Of a DNA stretch of 64,000 bases, positions 7,686-18,020 are shown piece by piece (the first letter of the stretch is position 1; every line of letters begins with the position of its first letter). Both the position numbers and the translations under genes were made by a program. The notes under the pieces were generated by a model, which did no database searches, had not been told where the DNA came from, and saw only the letters and a list, made by a program, of their open reading frames with translations. This DNA is from Pseudoxanthomonas spadix (lineage in GTDB: Bacteria > Pseudomonadota > Gammaproteobacteria > Xanthomonadales > Xanthomonadaceae), in NCBI RefSeq assembly GCF_003703395.1, contig NZ_RDQN01000009.1:1-64000 (forward strand), read 5' to 3'.

Positions 7686-7844
7686 CTACTGCAGCTGCTC
7701 TGGTCCCTGGTCCTCGCCCCGGGGCGGCGGCGGATCGCCGGCCTGCAGCAGCGGCGGGATTTCGCCGGCGCCGGGTGGCAGGACGGGATAGGCATCCCAT
7801 TCAAAGGGCATCTCGAACTCGGGTTCAAACGCGCGACCGGGCAT
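7686..7844 (-). CDS. Small hypothetical acidic Pro-rich protein
   Basis: A 52-residue frame (MPGRAFEPEFEMPFEWD..., ending PEQLQ) has a near-consensus Shine-Dalgarno GGAGG five bases before its ATG. It is rich in Pro, Glu and Asp and has no membrane segment. The same frame continues upstream to 7901, but that part lacks a ribosome site. It lies alone between the divergent GH3 gene and the aldo/keto reductase. No family is recognised and no function is proposed; the strong ribosome site is the main reason to call it. Confidence 0.5.
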   Translation of the reverse strand: MPGRAFEPEFEMPFEWDAYPVLPPGAGEIPPLLQAGDPPPPRGEDQGPEQLQ

Positions 7845-7971
7845 GGCGACCTCCACGCGTCGGCATGCGAGGGTGCGCCGGCGCTGCCCGGTACTGTCCA
7901 CCGCCGTTCGTCACGATCAGGTGCAGGCCTGCTGGCGGCGGGTTTCACGCCGCCGGCCGCCGGACACGCGC

Positions 7972-8934
7972 TCAGGGCGCGCTGGCCTGGTCCAGCGCCT
8001 GGATCTGTGCCGGGGTCAGGGTCAGGCGCGCGGCCTGCAGGATCTCCTGCAGCTGCTCGACGCTGCTGGCGCTGGCGATCGGGGCGGTGATCGAATCGCG
8101 CGCCATCAGCCAGGCCAGCGCGATCTGCGCCGGCGTGGCCTTCTGCGCCTCGGCCACCGCATCGAGCGCCTCGAGGATCGCCTGGCCGCGCGGATTGAGG
8201 TATTGCGCGACCACCTTGGCCCCGCGCGCCGGACTCTTGGCCGCATCGGCCGGATCGCGGTACTTGCCGGTCAAAAAGCCCGATGCCAGCGCGTAGTAAC
8301 TGATCACGCCCAGGCCCTGGGCCTTGACCAGCGGCTCCAGCTCGGTCTCGTAGCCGGCACGGTCGTAGAGGTTGTACTCGGGCTGCAGGGTTTCATAGCG
8401 TGGCAGGTTGTGATCCTGGGACACCCGCAGCGCCTCGGCCAGGCGCTCGGCGCTGTAGTTGGAAGCACCGATCGCGCGCACCTTGCCCTTCTCGATCAGC
8501 CGCGAGAACGCGCCCAGGGTGGCCTCCAGCGGCACGGACGGATCGTCCTCGTGCGCCTGGTACAGGTCGATGGTGTCGATGCCCAGGCGGCGCAGCGAAT
8601 CGTCCACCGCCGCCTCGATGTTCTCCGGCGACAGGCCCGGGCGCTCGCCCCACTTGGCCACCTTGGTGGCGATCACCACCTGGTCGCGCTTGCCGCTGGA
8701 CTTGAGCCACTGGCCGATCAGCGTCTCCGATTCGCCGCCCTTGTTGCCCGGCACCCAGGCCGGATACACATCGGCGGTATCGATCAGGTTGAAGCCGCCA
8801 TCGACGAAGGCGTCCAGCAGCCTGCCGGTGCCGGCCGCATCCTTGACGCTCCAGCCAAACACATTGCCGCCAAAGGCCAGCGGCGCGACGGTGATGCCGG
8901 ATCTGCCCAGCGGGCGTCGGGGAATGGAACTCAT
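7972..8934 (-). CDS. Aldo/keto reductase
   Basis: This 320-residue NADPH-dependent oxidoreductase has the (beta/alpha)8 barrel of the AKR superfamily. The catalytic tetrad appears as Asp and Tyr in NLIDTADVY (about residues 50-58), Lys in VIATKVAKWG (about 88) and His in LYQAHEDDPS (about 120). GASNYS at about 150 and the C-terminal SASSVEQL (about 280) fit the NADPH phosphate-binding loop. The ATG at 8934 (MSSIPRRPLG) begins just before the first strand; a longer in-frame start at 9018 has a non-homologous leader. It would reduce aldehydes or ketones of unknown identity and is transcribed alone. Confidence 0.9.
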   Translation of the reverse strand: MSSIPRRPLGRSGITVAPLAFGGNVFGWSVKDAAGTGRLLDAFVDGGFNLIDTADVYPAWVPGNKGGESETLIGQWLKSSGKRDQVVIATKVAKWGERPGLSPENIEAAVDDSLRRLGIDTIDLYQAHEDDPSVPLEATLGAFSRLIEKGKVRAIGASNYSAERLAEALRVSQDHNLPRYETLQPEYNLYDRAGYETELEPLVKAQGLGVISYYALASGFLTGKYRDPADAAKSPARGAKVVAQYLNPRGQAILEALDAVAEAQKATPAQIALAWLMARDSITAPIASASSVEQLQEILQAARLTLTPAQIQALDQASAP

Positions 8935-9068
8935 CGTGGTATCTCCAGTGCGCGCGGAAAAAAACGAGCCCAAGCGTATGCGCCCGGCGTTTAAGCCAGC
9001 GTGCACAGCCGTGGCCAAAACCCGCTGCGTGCTAGGCTCGGCGCCACTTTTCCGCCGGGAATTGCGTC

Positions 9069-9905
9069 ATGCGCCGATCGCTTGCCACCCTTGCCCTGTG
9101 CGCCGCGCTGGCGCCGCTGGTGCCGGCCCTGGCCCAGGTCGCCACGTCCGCCACGCTCCCCGTCCCGGCGCCGCTGCAGGCGGCCATCGACGGCCCCTGG
9201 CGCAAGCCGGCCGACGTGGCCCGCGACCGCTATCGGCATCCGGGCCAGACCCTGGCGTTCTTCGGTGTGCAGCAGGCCGACACCATCATCGAAATCACGC
9301 CCGGCAACGGCTGGTATTCGGCGATCCTGGCGCCCTACGTGAAAGGCCAGGGCCAGTACGTCGCCGCGGTGGTCGACCCCGACGCGGTGCCCGAGTCCTC
9401 GCGCGCCTACCAGCAAAAATCCAGGGACAGCCTGGAAGCGCTGTACAAGGCCGACGCCGCCCGCTACGGCCAGGCCAGGATGGTGGCCTACGCGCCGGCC
9501 ACGCCCAGCTTCGGCCCGGCCAATTCGGCCGACGTGGTGCTGACCTTCCGCAACGTGCACAACTGGCGCATGGCCGACAACGCCGAGGCGATGTTCAAGG
9601 GTTTCTTCGCCGTGCTCAAGCCCGGCGGCACCCTGGGCGTGGTCGAACACCGCGCCGCCACGGCCGTGCCCGATGGCGACAGGAGCGGCTATGTCGGCGA
9701 GGACCAGGTGATCGCGCTGGCCACCGCCGCCGGCTTCCGACTGCAAGGCAAGAGCGAAATCAACGCCAACCCGCGCGACACCAAGGATTATCCGGGCGGG
9801 GTATGGACCCTGCCGCCGACCAACAAGCACGACCAGGCCGACGACGCCAGGTTCCAGGCCATCGGCGAAAGCGACCGCATGACCCTGCGCTTCGCCAAAC
9901 CATAG
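9069..9905 (+). CDS. Exported class I methyltransferase-like protein (COG4798 type)
   Basis: This 278-residue protein begins with a clear Sec signal peptide (MRRSLATLALCAALAPLVPALA, cleavage near AQV at about 23). The mature part is a Rossmann-like methyltransferase fold: an SAM-loop-like ITPGNGWYSAIL at about residues 76-87, an acidic strand end in VVDPDAV, and motif-like ADVVLTFRNVHNW and LKPGGTLGVVEH. COG4798 'predicted methyltransferase' proteins share this exported layout. A SAM-dependent enzyme in the periplasm would lack an obvious supply of SAM, so the real activity is unclear. It is monocistronic, divergent from the aldo/keto reductase. Confidence 0.8.
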   Translation: MRRSLATLALCAALAPLVPALAQVATSATLPVPAPLQAAIDGPWRKPADVARDRYRHPGQTLAFFGVQQADTIIEITPGNGWYSAILAPYVKGQGQYVAAVVDPDAVPESSRAYQQKSRDSLEALYKADAARYGQARMVAYAPATPSFGPANSADVVLTFRNVHNWRMADNAEAMFKGFFAVLKPGGTLGVVEHRAATAVPDGDRSGYVGEDQVIALATAAGFRLQGKSEINANPRDTKDYPGGVWTLPPTNKHDQADDARFQAIGESDRMTLRFAKP

Positions 9906-10185
9906 GCACCCAGCCTCGTTGCGGCGAAGCCTGCGCCGAGCGCGTGCAGCGGGTGCATGGATTCGGGCATCGACGGCGCCGCCTTGAAAAAGATCGACCC
10001 GCGCGCAATGAGCAGTGGCGGTGCCGACCACCCACAGCGGTCGCTGTGTTCTGCCTTGCCCAACCCATGTGATGTCGCAACGCTGGGCGGCGGCGTGGGG
10101 CGCAGTCGGATCCAGCAGCTCCCACGCGGCGGGCATCGATAATGGGCCCCCACATCCCGTCGCGGTCACCACGCCGGTCAACGCC

Positions 10186-10728
10186 TTGCTCATTGCCTTC
10201 AACAAACCATTCAACGTGCTGTGCCAGTTCACCGATCGCAGCGCGCCGCCGCGGCGCACGCTGGCCGGGTTCGGCCTGCCCAAAGCGGTGTATGCGGCCG
10301 GGCGGCTGGACTACGACAGCGAAGGCCTGCTGCTGCTCACCGACGAGGGCGCCCTGGCCCACCGGCTCACCGATCCGCGCCACAGGCAGGACAAGACCTA
10401 CCTGGTGCAGGTCGAAGGCACGCCCCATCCGGACCAGTTGCATGCCCTGCGCGATGGCGTGGGATTGAACGACGGCCCGACCCTGCCGGCGCGCGTGCGC
10501 CTGCGCGAAACGCCACCGACGCTGTGGCCGCGCGATCCACCCGTGCGCGTGCGCAAGACCGTGCCCGATGCCTGGCTGGAACTGACCTTGCGCGAAGGGC
10601 GCAACCGGCAGGTGCGGCGCATGACCGCCGCGGTCGGCCTGCCGACCCTGCGGCTGGTCCGCGTGGCAATGGGTGGGGTGGCGCTGCAGGACCTGCAGCC
10701 GGGACAGTGGCGCATCCAGCAGCCATGA
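10186..10728 (+). CDS. rluE: 23S rRNA pseudouridine synthase, RluE type
   Basis: This protein of about 180 residues is in the RsuA/RluB/E/F family. The catalytic aspartate lies in [26 protein letters not shown] is the N-terminal motif, and [22 protein letters not shown] is the C-terminal signature (split here as GRNRQVRRM and LPTLRLVR). It lacks the N-terminal S4 domain, as expected for RluE, which modifies 23S rRNA U2457. The start is uncertain: ATGs at 10015 and 10072 are in frame but give a non-homologous leader, and a -10-like GATAAT at 10136 suggests the mRNA begins near 10148, so TTG at 10186 is preferred. Confidence 0.83.
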   Translation: MLIAFNKPFNVLCQFTDRSAPPRRTLAGFGLPKAVYAAGRLDYDSEGLLLLTDEGALAHRLTDPRHRQDKTYLVQVEGTPHPDQLHALRDGVGLNDGPTLPARVRLRETPPTLWPRDPPVRVRKTVPDAWLELTLREGRNRQVRRMTAAVGLPTLRLVRVAMGGVALQDLQPGQWRIQQP

Positions 10729-10860
10729 GCGCTGCATGGCAACGCCGAAACGGCACGACGCCCGGTCGTGCCGGGCGTCGCCTCAACCTCGGGAAGCTGG
10801 CTCGACCGCCCGGCCCCCGCGGTGGCGAGGGCCAGACGGCCGAGGACTCAGCATTGCAGC

Positions 10861-11280
10861 TCAGCTTTCGCTGGGCGTCTTGGCGGCTGCCCGGCTGTAG
10901 CGTGCGGCGCGCGAACGCAGCCCGGCGTTGCCCCGGCTGGTGGCCGGTTGCAGCCGGCGCGCGCTGCCGTCGATGGCGGCCATGTCCTGCTTCTGCCTGT
11001 ACCTGCGGAACACCGCATAGCCGATCAAGCCGATGCCGACCGCGGCCGCGGCGCCCACCGCGACCGGGTTGCGCTTGACGAAGCTGGTGGCGACCTTGCC
11101 GCCGGTGCGCGCCACGCCCAGCGCAGCGCTGCTCTTGAGGAACTTGCCGGCGGTGGACCGGCGCGAAGGCACCAGGTCGCGCACGCTGCTGCCGGCGCTG
11201 CGCAGTCCGTCGCCAGCCTGGTGGACCAGCTCCAGGGCGGTCTCCAGCGCGCGGTCGCTGATGTCAGTGAACTTGCTCAT
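10861..11280 (-). CDS. Hypothetical single-pass membrane protein
   Basis: This 139-residue protein starts MSKFTDISDRALETALELV. An amphipathic N-terminal helical region (about 1-45) is followed by a basic linker, one membrane helix near residues 75-93 (AVGAAAAVGIGLIGYAVF) and a basic C-terminal tail rich in Arg and Ser. The layout resembles small ElaB/DUF883-like envelope proteins, but no diagnostic motif was found. The ATG at 11280 is preferred over an in-frame start at 11388 because the upstream part is Cys/Pro-rich and non-helical. It lies between rluE (convergent) and hrpB, with no functional link apparent. Confidence 0.7.
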   Translation of the reverse strand: MSKFTDISDRALETALELVHQAGDGLRSAGSSVRDLVPSRRSTAGKFLKSSAALGVARTGGKVATSFVKRNPVAVGAAAAVGIGLIGYAVFRRYRQKQDMAAIDGSARRLQPATSRGNAGLRSRAARYSRAAAKTPSES

Positions 11281-11410
11281 GACGGAACCCTGATGAGGAG
11301 GAAGAGGTGCAGTGTCCGGGCAGCCATGTAGACGGCGCGTGTGCGGCGCCGCGCCAGCCCATCCACAGCCTGAACACGCTGCGCGCAAGGTCGCTTCAAG
11401 CCCGGGCGAT

Positions 11411-13915
11411 TCAGCTGCCGCGGGGCTTGGCCCGGTGGGTGGCGGTGGCGCTCCAGGGGTCGTCGGGCCAGGGATGGCGGGGGTAGCGTCCCTTCATCTC
11501 CTTCTTGATCTCGGCATAGGTCTTGGCCCAGAAGCTGCGCAGGTCGCGCGTGACCTGCAGCGGCTTGCCGCCGGGCGAGAGCAGGTGCAGGGTCAGCGGC
11601 ACCCGGCCCTCGGCAATGTGCGGGGTATCGCCCAAGCCGAACAACTCCTGCAACTTGACCGCCAGCACCGGCGCGCGCGGGCTGCCGTCATGCTCGACGC
11701 CGTAGTCGATGCGCCGCTCCAACCCGGAAGGCACGGTGATGTGGGTCGGCGCCAGGGCGTCGATGCGCTGGCGCATGGCCCAGTCGGTGAAGGACTTGAG
11801 CGCCTGGGCCAGTTCGCTTTCGTCCAGTGCATCCAGCGCGGTCTTGCCGGCGAAGGCGGGCCTGAGCCAGTGGTCCAGGGTGGCCAGCAGCGCCGCGTCG
11901 GACAGGTCGGGCAGCGCCAGCTCCGGCATCCAGGCGCGCAGGTTGCGCACGCGCGCGCGCCATTGCTGCAGGCCCTCGGTCCAGGGCAGGGCGTCCAGGC
12001 CCAGCGCGCGCACCGCGTCGGTGAGCGCGGCGGCGGCGTGCTGCGGGTCGATCCTTCCGGCCGGGCGTGCGTCCAGCACGATCGCATCGAAGCGCGAGGT
12101 GCGCTGGGCCACCAGCGCGCGCCGCTCCACATCCCAGCGCACCTGGTCGGCGGTGGAAAAATGCGCGGCGAAGTGCTCGCGCAGGAACGCCTGGTCCACC
12201 GGCGCGGCGCGCAGGACCAGGCCATCGCGCGCTTCCCGGCGCAGTTCGCTGGCCACGATCCACGGCTCGCCGCGCAGCGCGCTGTCATCGAACAGGCGCG
12301 CGGTGCGGCCGTTGGCCAGCGCATAGCGCAGCGGATCGGTGGGATGGCGATAGCCGATACGATCGGGAAAGGCCTGCGCCAGCAGGTCGCCCAGCGCGTG
12401 CGCTTCGCTCTGGCGCGGTGGCGTGGCGTCCTCGCGCAGGCGGCGGCGCCACTGCCTGGCGGCCGCATCGATCGCCGCCAGCGCCGAACGCTGCGCATCG
12501 GCCGGGACGCGGCCATCACGGAAGGCGGCCAGCGCACGCCAGCGCGCGGCCAGCGCATCGCCGCCGCCACGCAGCGGGTCGCGCGCCTCCACCAGCGCGG
12601 CCAGGTCGCAGGCCAGCGCGCGCGACGTGCCCGCCGGGGCCGCCAGCAGCATCGCGGCCAGCCGTGGATGGGTGCCCAGCGCCAGCATGCGCCGGCCGAG
12701 CGGGGTGATCGGCCGGCTGGCATCCAGCGCGCCCAGCCGCTGCAGCAGCTCGCGCGCAGCGGCCAGCGGGCCGGACGGCGGCGGATCGACGAAGCGCAGC
12801 TCGTCGCTGCCCCACGCCGCCAGTTCCAGCGCCAGGCCGGCCAGTTCGACCTGGGTGATCTCCGGGCGTCGCTGGGGTTCCAGCCGCTGCGAGGCCGGCC
12901 ACAGGCGCCAGGCCACGCCTTCGGCGACACGGCCGGCGCGGCCGGCGCGCTGGTCGGCCGAGGCCTGGGCGATGTGGACCACGTCCAGCCGCGAGAATCC
13001 GCTGTTGGGATCCAGCCGCGGCTCGCGCGCCAGCCCGCTGTCGATCACCACCCGCACGCCGGGCAGGGTCACCGAGGACTCGGCCACATTGGTCGCCAAT
13101 ACCACGCGGCGTCGGCCCTGCGGGTCGGGCTGCAGCACGGCCGACTGCTGCTGCACCGGCAGCTCGCCATGCAGCGCCAGCACGCTGACCCCGGCCAGTG
13201 CAGGACTGTCGCCCAGCGCCGCCTGCACGCGTGCGATCTCGCGCTGACCCGGCAGGAACACCAGCACGTCGCCGGGATGGCTGGCAATGGCCGCTTCCAC
13301 CGCGCGCCGGGCCTGCGACTCCAGCGCCTCGTCGCGCCGCGCGGGGAAATGCGAAACCTCCACCGGATAGCTGCGCCCTTCGCTGGACAGGCGCGGCGCG
13401 TCCAGCCACTGCGCCAGGCGCGCGCCATCCAGGGTGGCCGACATCACCACGATGCGGAGGTCTTCGCGCAGCGCGGCCTGCACGTCCAGCGCCAGGGCCA
13501 GGCCCAGGTCGCCGGCCAGGTGGCGTTCGTGGAATTCGTCGAACAGCAGCGCGCCGACCCCTTCCAGCAGCGGGTCGTCCTGCAGCATCCGGGTCAGGAT
13601 GCCCTCGGTGACCACCTCGATCCGGGTGCGTGCGCTGGTCCTGTTGTCGAAGCGGATGCGGTAGCCGACGGTCTGACCGACCGGCTCACCGAGCTGCCCG
13701 GCCATGAAGCCGGCGGCGGCACGCGCGGCCACCCGGCGCGGTTCGAGCATCACGATCCTGCGGCCGGCCAGCCACGGCGCGTCCAGCAATGCCAGCGGCA
13801 CCTGGGTGGTCTTGCCGGCACCGGGCGGGGCTTCCAGCACCAGCCGCGGATGATCGGCCAGCGCGGCGGTGATCTGCGGCAGCAGCGGCGAAATGGGGAA
13901 GAACGGCGCGGACAT
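11411..13915 (-). CDS. hrpB: ATP-dependent RNA helicase HrpB
   Basis: This 834-residue DExH-box helicase shows Walker A PPGAGKTTQVP (about residue 32), motif II DEFHER (about 127), SATLDGARL (about 160), ATNVAESSVTLPGVR and QRAGRAGR (about 325). These are followed by a winged-helix/ratchet region and the family-specific HrpB C-terminal domain (about 540-834). The length matches E. coli HrpB (about 810-824). In Xanthomonas relatives HrpB has been implicated in mRNA processing and adhesion; it should not be confused with the type III secretion gene of the same name. It is divergent from tatD with a 71-bp spacer. Confidence 0.95.
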   Translation of the reverse strand: MSAPFFPISPLLPQITAALADHPRLVLEAPPGAGKTTQVPLALLDAPWLAGRRIVMLEPRRVAARAAAGFMAGQLGEPVGQTVGYRIRFDNRTSARTRIEVVTEGILTRMLQDDPLLEGVGALLFDEFHERHLAGDLGLALALDVQAALREDLRIVVMSATLDGARLAQWLDAPRLSSEGRSYPVEVSHFPARRDEALESQARRAVEAAIASHPGDVLVFLPGQREIARVQAALGDSPALAGVSVLALHGELPVQQQSAVLQPDPQGRRRVVLATNVAESSVTLPGVRVVIDSGLAREPRLDPNSGFSRLDVVHIAQASADQRAGRAGRVAEGVAWRLWPASQRLEPQRRPEITQVELAGLALELAAWGSDELRFVDPPPSGPLAAARELLQRLGALDASRPITPLGRRMLALGTHPRLAAMLLAAPAGTSRALACDLAALVEARDPLRGGGDALAARWRALAAFRDGRVPADAQRSALAAIDAAARQWRRRLREDATPPRQSEAHALGDLLAQAFPDRIGYRHPTDPLRYALANGRTARLFDDSALRGEPWIVASELRREARDGLVLRAAPVDQAFLREHFAAHFSTADQVRWDVERRALVAQRTSRFDAIVLDARPAGRIDPQHAAAALTDAVRALGLDALPWTEGLQQWRARVRNLRAWMPELALPDLSDAALLATLDHWLRPAFAGKTALDALDESELAQALKSFTDWAMRQRIDALAPTHITVPSGLERRIDYGVEHDGSPRAPVLAVKLQELFGLGDTPHIAEGRVPLTLHLLSPGGKPLQVTRDLRSFWAKTYAEIKKEMKGRYPRHPWPDDPWSATATHRAKPRGS

Positions 13916-13986
13916 GGCACACAGGATAAGGCGCGTGTCCGCCGCGCCCTACACTATGGCGCTCCCAGGTCTTCGCTCCACGCGCC

Positions 13987-14781
13987 ATGCAGCTCATCGA
14001 TATCGGTGCCAACCTCACCCACGAGGCCTTCGACCGCGATCGCGACGCAGTCCTGCAGCGCGCGCGCGCTGCCGGCGTGGCCCAGCTGGTGGTCACCGGG
14101 GCCAGCCGCGAGCATTCGCCCAGGGCGCTGGAACTGGCGCGCGCGCATCCGGGGTTCCTGTTCGCCACCGCCGGCGTGCATCCGCACCACGCCAGCGAAT
14201 ACACCGCCGAGTGCGATGCGCAGATGCGCATGCTGCTTGCCCAGCCTGAAGTGGTGGCGGTGGGCGAATGCGGGCTGGACTACCACCGCGACCTCTCCCC
14301 GCGCCCGGCCCAGCGCCGCGCGTTCGAGCACCAGCTGCAGAGCGCGGTGGACACCGGCAAGCCGCTGTTCCTGCACCAGCGCGAGGCGCATGCCGATTTC
14401 ATGGCGATGATGAAGCAATTCGACGGTCAGCTGCCGGCCGCGGTGGTGCACTGCTTCACCGGCACCGGCCAGGAGCTGTTCGATTACCTGGACCAGGACT
14501 GGCACATCGGCATCACCGGCTGGCTGTGCGACGAGCGCCGCGGCGCGCATCTGCGCACGCTGGTGCCGCACATCCCCGCGCACCGGCTGATGCTCGAGAC
14601 CGATGCGCCGTACCTGCTGCCGCGCACCCTCAAGCCGATGCCCAAGGACCGTCGCAACGAACCGGCCTTCCTGGCGCACATCGCAGGGGAAGTTGCCCGC
14701 GAGCGCGGCGAGGAACCTGCCGTCACCGCCGCCAGCACCACCCACACCGCGCGCGCGTTCTTCGGCCTGCCGGTTGCCTGA
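13987..14781 (+). CDS. tatD: TatD family metal-dependent hydrolase
   Basis: This 264-residue TIM-barrel hydrolase opens with DIGANLTHEAF (the family DxHxH motif is altered to N-x-T-H). Metal-binding residues follow in GVHPHH (about 61), GECGLDYH (about 94), LFLHQREAH (about 130), VHCFTG (about 155) and the Asp of LETDAPYLLP (about 205). The N-terminal Asn in place of the first His is typical of the TatD subgroup rather than YcfH. TatD proteins act as 3'-5' exonucleases on DNA with a role in peroxide damage repair. Transcription is divergent from hrpB. Confidence 0.93.
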   Translation: MQLIDIGANLTHEAFDRDRDAVLQRARAAGVAQLVVTGASREHSPRALELARAHPGFLFATAGVHPHHASEYTAECDAQMRMLLAQPEVVAVGECGLDYHRDLSPRPAQRRAFEHQLQSAVDTGKPLFLHQREAHADFMAMMKQFDGQLPAAVVHCFTGTGQELFDYLDQDWHIGITGWLCDERRGAHLRTLVPHIPAHRLMLETDAPYLLPRTLKPMPKDRRNEPAFLAHIAGEVARERGEEPAVTAASTTHTARAFFGLPVA

Positions 14782-14799
14782 GCGTGCCGGCCGCCGGGC

Positions 14800-15165
14800 T
14801 CACTGGGCCTGGTCGTCTTCCTGCTTGGCCTCTGCCATCGCCTCCGGTTCCAGGTCTTCGGCGACGCGGTTGAACTTGACGAAAGCGCCCCAGGCGATCA
14901 GCAGCACCGCGGCGGTGAGGCCGATGGCCCCGGCATAGGGCAGTTTGGTGGGATCTTCGTGGCCCAGCTCGAAGGTCATCACCAGGGTCTCGATGCTCAG
15001 CGCGATCACCACCACCAAGAACCGCGACAGGTAGCGGTGCGTGGATGGCGCCGCAGCATGGCCAGCGCCGCGTGCGGGCGGCGCGAAGGCGTTCAACTGC
15101 TCACCCAAGCTGGGCGGCGACCAACACCTGCAGGTGGATCCACGCCGTTTCCAGCCGCGCCACAC
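14800..15165 (-). CDS. Small two-helix membrane protein, probably 5'-truncated
   Basis: The conserved-looking part (RYLSRFLVVVIALSIETL, two membrane helices at about residues 45-65 and 78-98, then an acidic C-terminal tail EAMAEAKQEDDQAQ) begins abruptly after a leader that overlaps the 3' end of panE in another frame. The only upstream ATG (15165) lies inside panE, and no ribosome site precedes the hydrophobic part. This looks like the C-terminal portion of a longer membrane protein whose 5' part was lost, but a short functional version starting at TTG or GTG near 15030 cannot be excluded. No function is assigned. Confidence 0.45.
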   Translation of the reverse strand: MWRGWKRRGSTCRCWSPPSLGEQLNAFAPPARGAGHAAAPSTHRYLSRFLVVVIALSIETLVMTFELGHEDPTKLPYAGAIGLTAAVLLIAWGAFVKFNRVAEDLEPEAMAEAKQEDDQAQ

Positions 15166-16039
15166 GCAGGCCGGCGTGCGCAGCGCGATGGACCATGTCG
15201 CCGACGATGTGCGCCGCTTCCACCCGCTGGCCCGATTGCAGGTCGCGCAGCATCGAGGCGGTCAGCGTGGAACCGGGCTGGGTCAACGCCTCCAGCATCG
15301 AGGCCTGCGCGGTCTGCGGCACCTGGACCCCGGCCGCGGCGGCCACCTCCAGGCATTCCGCGTACAGGCCGGCCATGAACGCGTGCCCGCCCTCGGCGGC
15401 GACGATCTGGCCGACGCTGCCGCGCATCAGGCAGGTGGCCGCCGCCAGCGCGGTCACGAAGCTGTACTTGCTCCATTGCGCCACGGCGATGTCGGCTGCG
15501 TGTTCGAACTTCAGCCCGGCCTGCCGGCACAGCGTGGCCAGCGCCTGCGTGCGCGGGCTGTCGGTGTCGCCGCTGCGCTCGCCGAAGGTGATCGAGGCGG
15601 TCCTGCCCAGGTGCAGCACCTGGCCATCCGGGCCCTTCATCGCACTGATGAAGCACAGCCCGCCCAGCACGTTGGCCGCGCCAAAGCGCGCGTCCAGCGC
15701 GGCGTAGTGCAGCAGGCCGTTGAGGATCGGCAGCACGCTCGTGCCCGGGCCGACCGCAGGGGCGATCGCGTCGATGGCGCTGTCCAGGTCATAGGCCTTG
15801 CAGCTCAGCAGCACCAGGTCGAAGGGTTTGCCGGCAGCCAGCGCCGGCAGCGCCTCGGCGGTGACATGGGCCACCGGAAACTGCGCATCGCCCTGCGCGG
15901 TCCTGATCACCAGGCCGTCGCGCTCGAGCTGTTCGGCACGCGCAGGACGCACCAGGAAAGTCACGTCCGCGCCGGACTGCGCCAGCCGTCCGCCGAAATA
16001 ACCACCGGTGCCACCGGCACCCAATACCAGGATCCGCAT
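15101..16039 (-). CDS. panE: 2-dehydropantoate 2-reductase
   Basis: This 312-residue NADPH-dependent enzyme (PanE/ApbA) reduces ketopantoate to pantoate in coenzyme A synthesis. The N-terminus MRILVLGAGGTGGYFGGRL contains the Rossmann GxGxxG. The catalytic Lys lies in LLSCKAYDLDSA (about 96) and a second conserved Lys in AQWSKYSFV (about 190), followed by the all-alpha dimer domain. Several paralogues of this family occur in bacteria, so a related ketoacid reductase is possible. It is 25 bp downstream of the ABC permease gene on the same strand and may share its transcript. Confidence 0.88.
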   Translation of the reverse strand: MRILVLGAGGTGGYFGGRLAQSGADVTFLVRPARAEQLERDGLVIRTAQGDAQFPVAHVTAEALPALAAGKPFDLVLLSCKAYDLDSAIDAIAPAVGPGTSVLPILNGLLHYAALDARFGAANVLGGLCFISAMKGPDGQVLHLGRTASITFGERSGDTDSPRTQALATLCRQAGLKFEHAADIAVAQWSKYSFVTALAAATCLMRGSVGQIVAAEGGHAFMAGLYAECLEVAAAAGVQVPQTAQASMLEALTQPGSTLTASMLRDLQSGQRVEAAHIVGDMVHRAAHAGLRVARLETAWIHLQVLVAAQLG

Positions 16040-16064
16040 GTGCCGTTCTCCAGAGCTTGCAGGA

Positions 16065-16864
16065 TCAGCTGCGCAGGCCGATGCCGCGCTTGAGCAGGTG
16101 CAGGCCCAGTGCGCCCAGTGACACCACGAAGCCCACCATCAGCACGTAGGCCACCCACAGCGGCACGTCGGAGCTGCCCAGCAGGCCGTAGCGGAACGCG
16201 TTGACCATGTAGAAGATCGGGTTGAGGTGGGTCAGCGCCTCGGCCCAACCCGGCAGCAGCTCGACCGAATAGAACACCCCGCCCAGATAGGTCAGCGGGG
16301 TCAGGATGAAGGTCGGCACGATCGCGATGTCATCGAACTTGCGCGCGTAGGCGGCATTGACGAAGCCGGCCAGCGAGAAGATCGTCGCGCCCAGCAGCAC
16401 CGTGCTCAGGGTCACCAGCGGGTGCGGGATGCGCACCGGGGTGAAGAACATCGCGATGATCAGCACGATCACGCCCACCATCAGCCCGCGCAGCACCGCG
16501 CCGGCCACGTAGCCCAGCAGGATCACCCAGTTGGGCACCGGGCTGACCAGCAGTTCTTCCACATGGCGGCCGAACTTGGCGCCGAAGAACGACGAGCTGA
16601 TGTTGCCGTAGCTGTTCTGGATCACGCTCATCATCACCAGGCCCGGGACGATGAACTGCATGTAGGAGAAACCGCCCATGTCGCCCACGCGCGAGCCGAT
16701 CAGGCCGCCGAAGATCATGAAGTACAGGGTCATGGTGATCGCCGGCGGCACCAGGGTCTGGCCCCAGATGCGCAGGATGCGCGCCACTTCGCGCCGGGCG
16801 ATGGTCCACAGCGCGGTCAGGTTGCGCCGGGTGTTGCTGGCAGGCGGCAGCAGGGCCTGGTTGC

Positions 16865-16868
<4 letters not shown>
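16065..16868 (-). CDS. yadH: ABC-2 type transporter permease, YadH type
   Basis: This 267-residue inner-membrane protein has six predicted helices and the ABC-2 domain signature (MQFIVPGLVMMSVIQNSYGN near residue 70). It starts at ATG 16868, which overlaps the stop of the ATPase gene (ATGA 16865-16868). The longer open frame upstream is a shadow of the ATPase gene. Together with the ATPase it forms an exporter of the YadGH type; the substrate of this class is not established. Confidence 0.9.
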
Positions 16869-17836
<968 letters not shown>

Positions 17837-18020
17837 GGAGTGGGCCTTTGCGCGGGCGAAGGCCCGCAGGACAAGCGATTACCTATTATAGGCGCCCCGC
17901 CTGGCTGCCCGGGCACCAGAGCGCTCCACTTGGCCATTGCCCAGTTCCGCCGACGCTGGGCGAACGCGGCATGATCGCGCCCAGCGTGGGCCACGATGTG
18001 TTCGCCTGCACCCAGGGCAC

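Noticed and set aside
11312-14410. A 1032-codon open frame on the + strand opposite hrpB, and a 735-codon one at 5339-7546 opposite the GH3 gene
   Set aside because: Both are antisense shadows produced by high GC at codon third positions: low-complexity Arg/Gln/His/Gly composition, and complete overlap with well-supported genes on the other strand.
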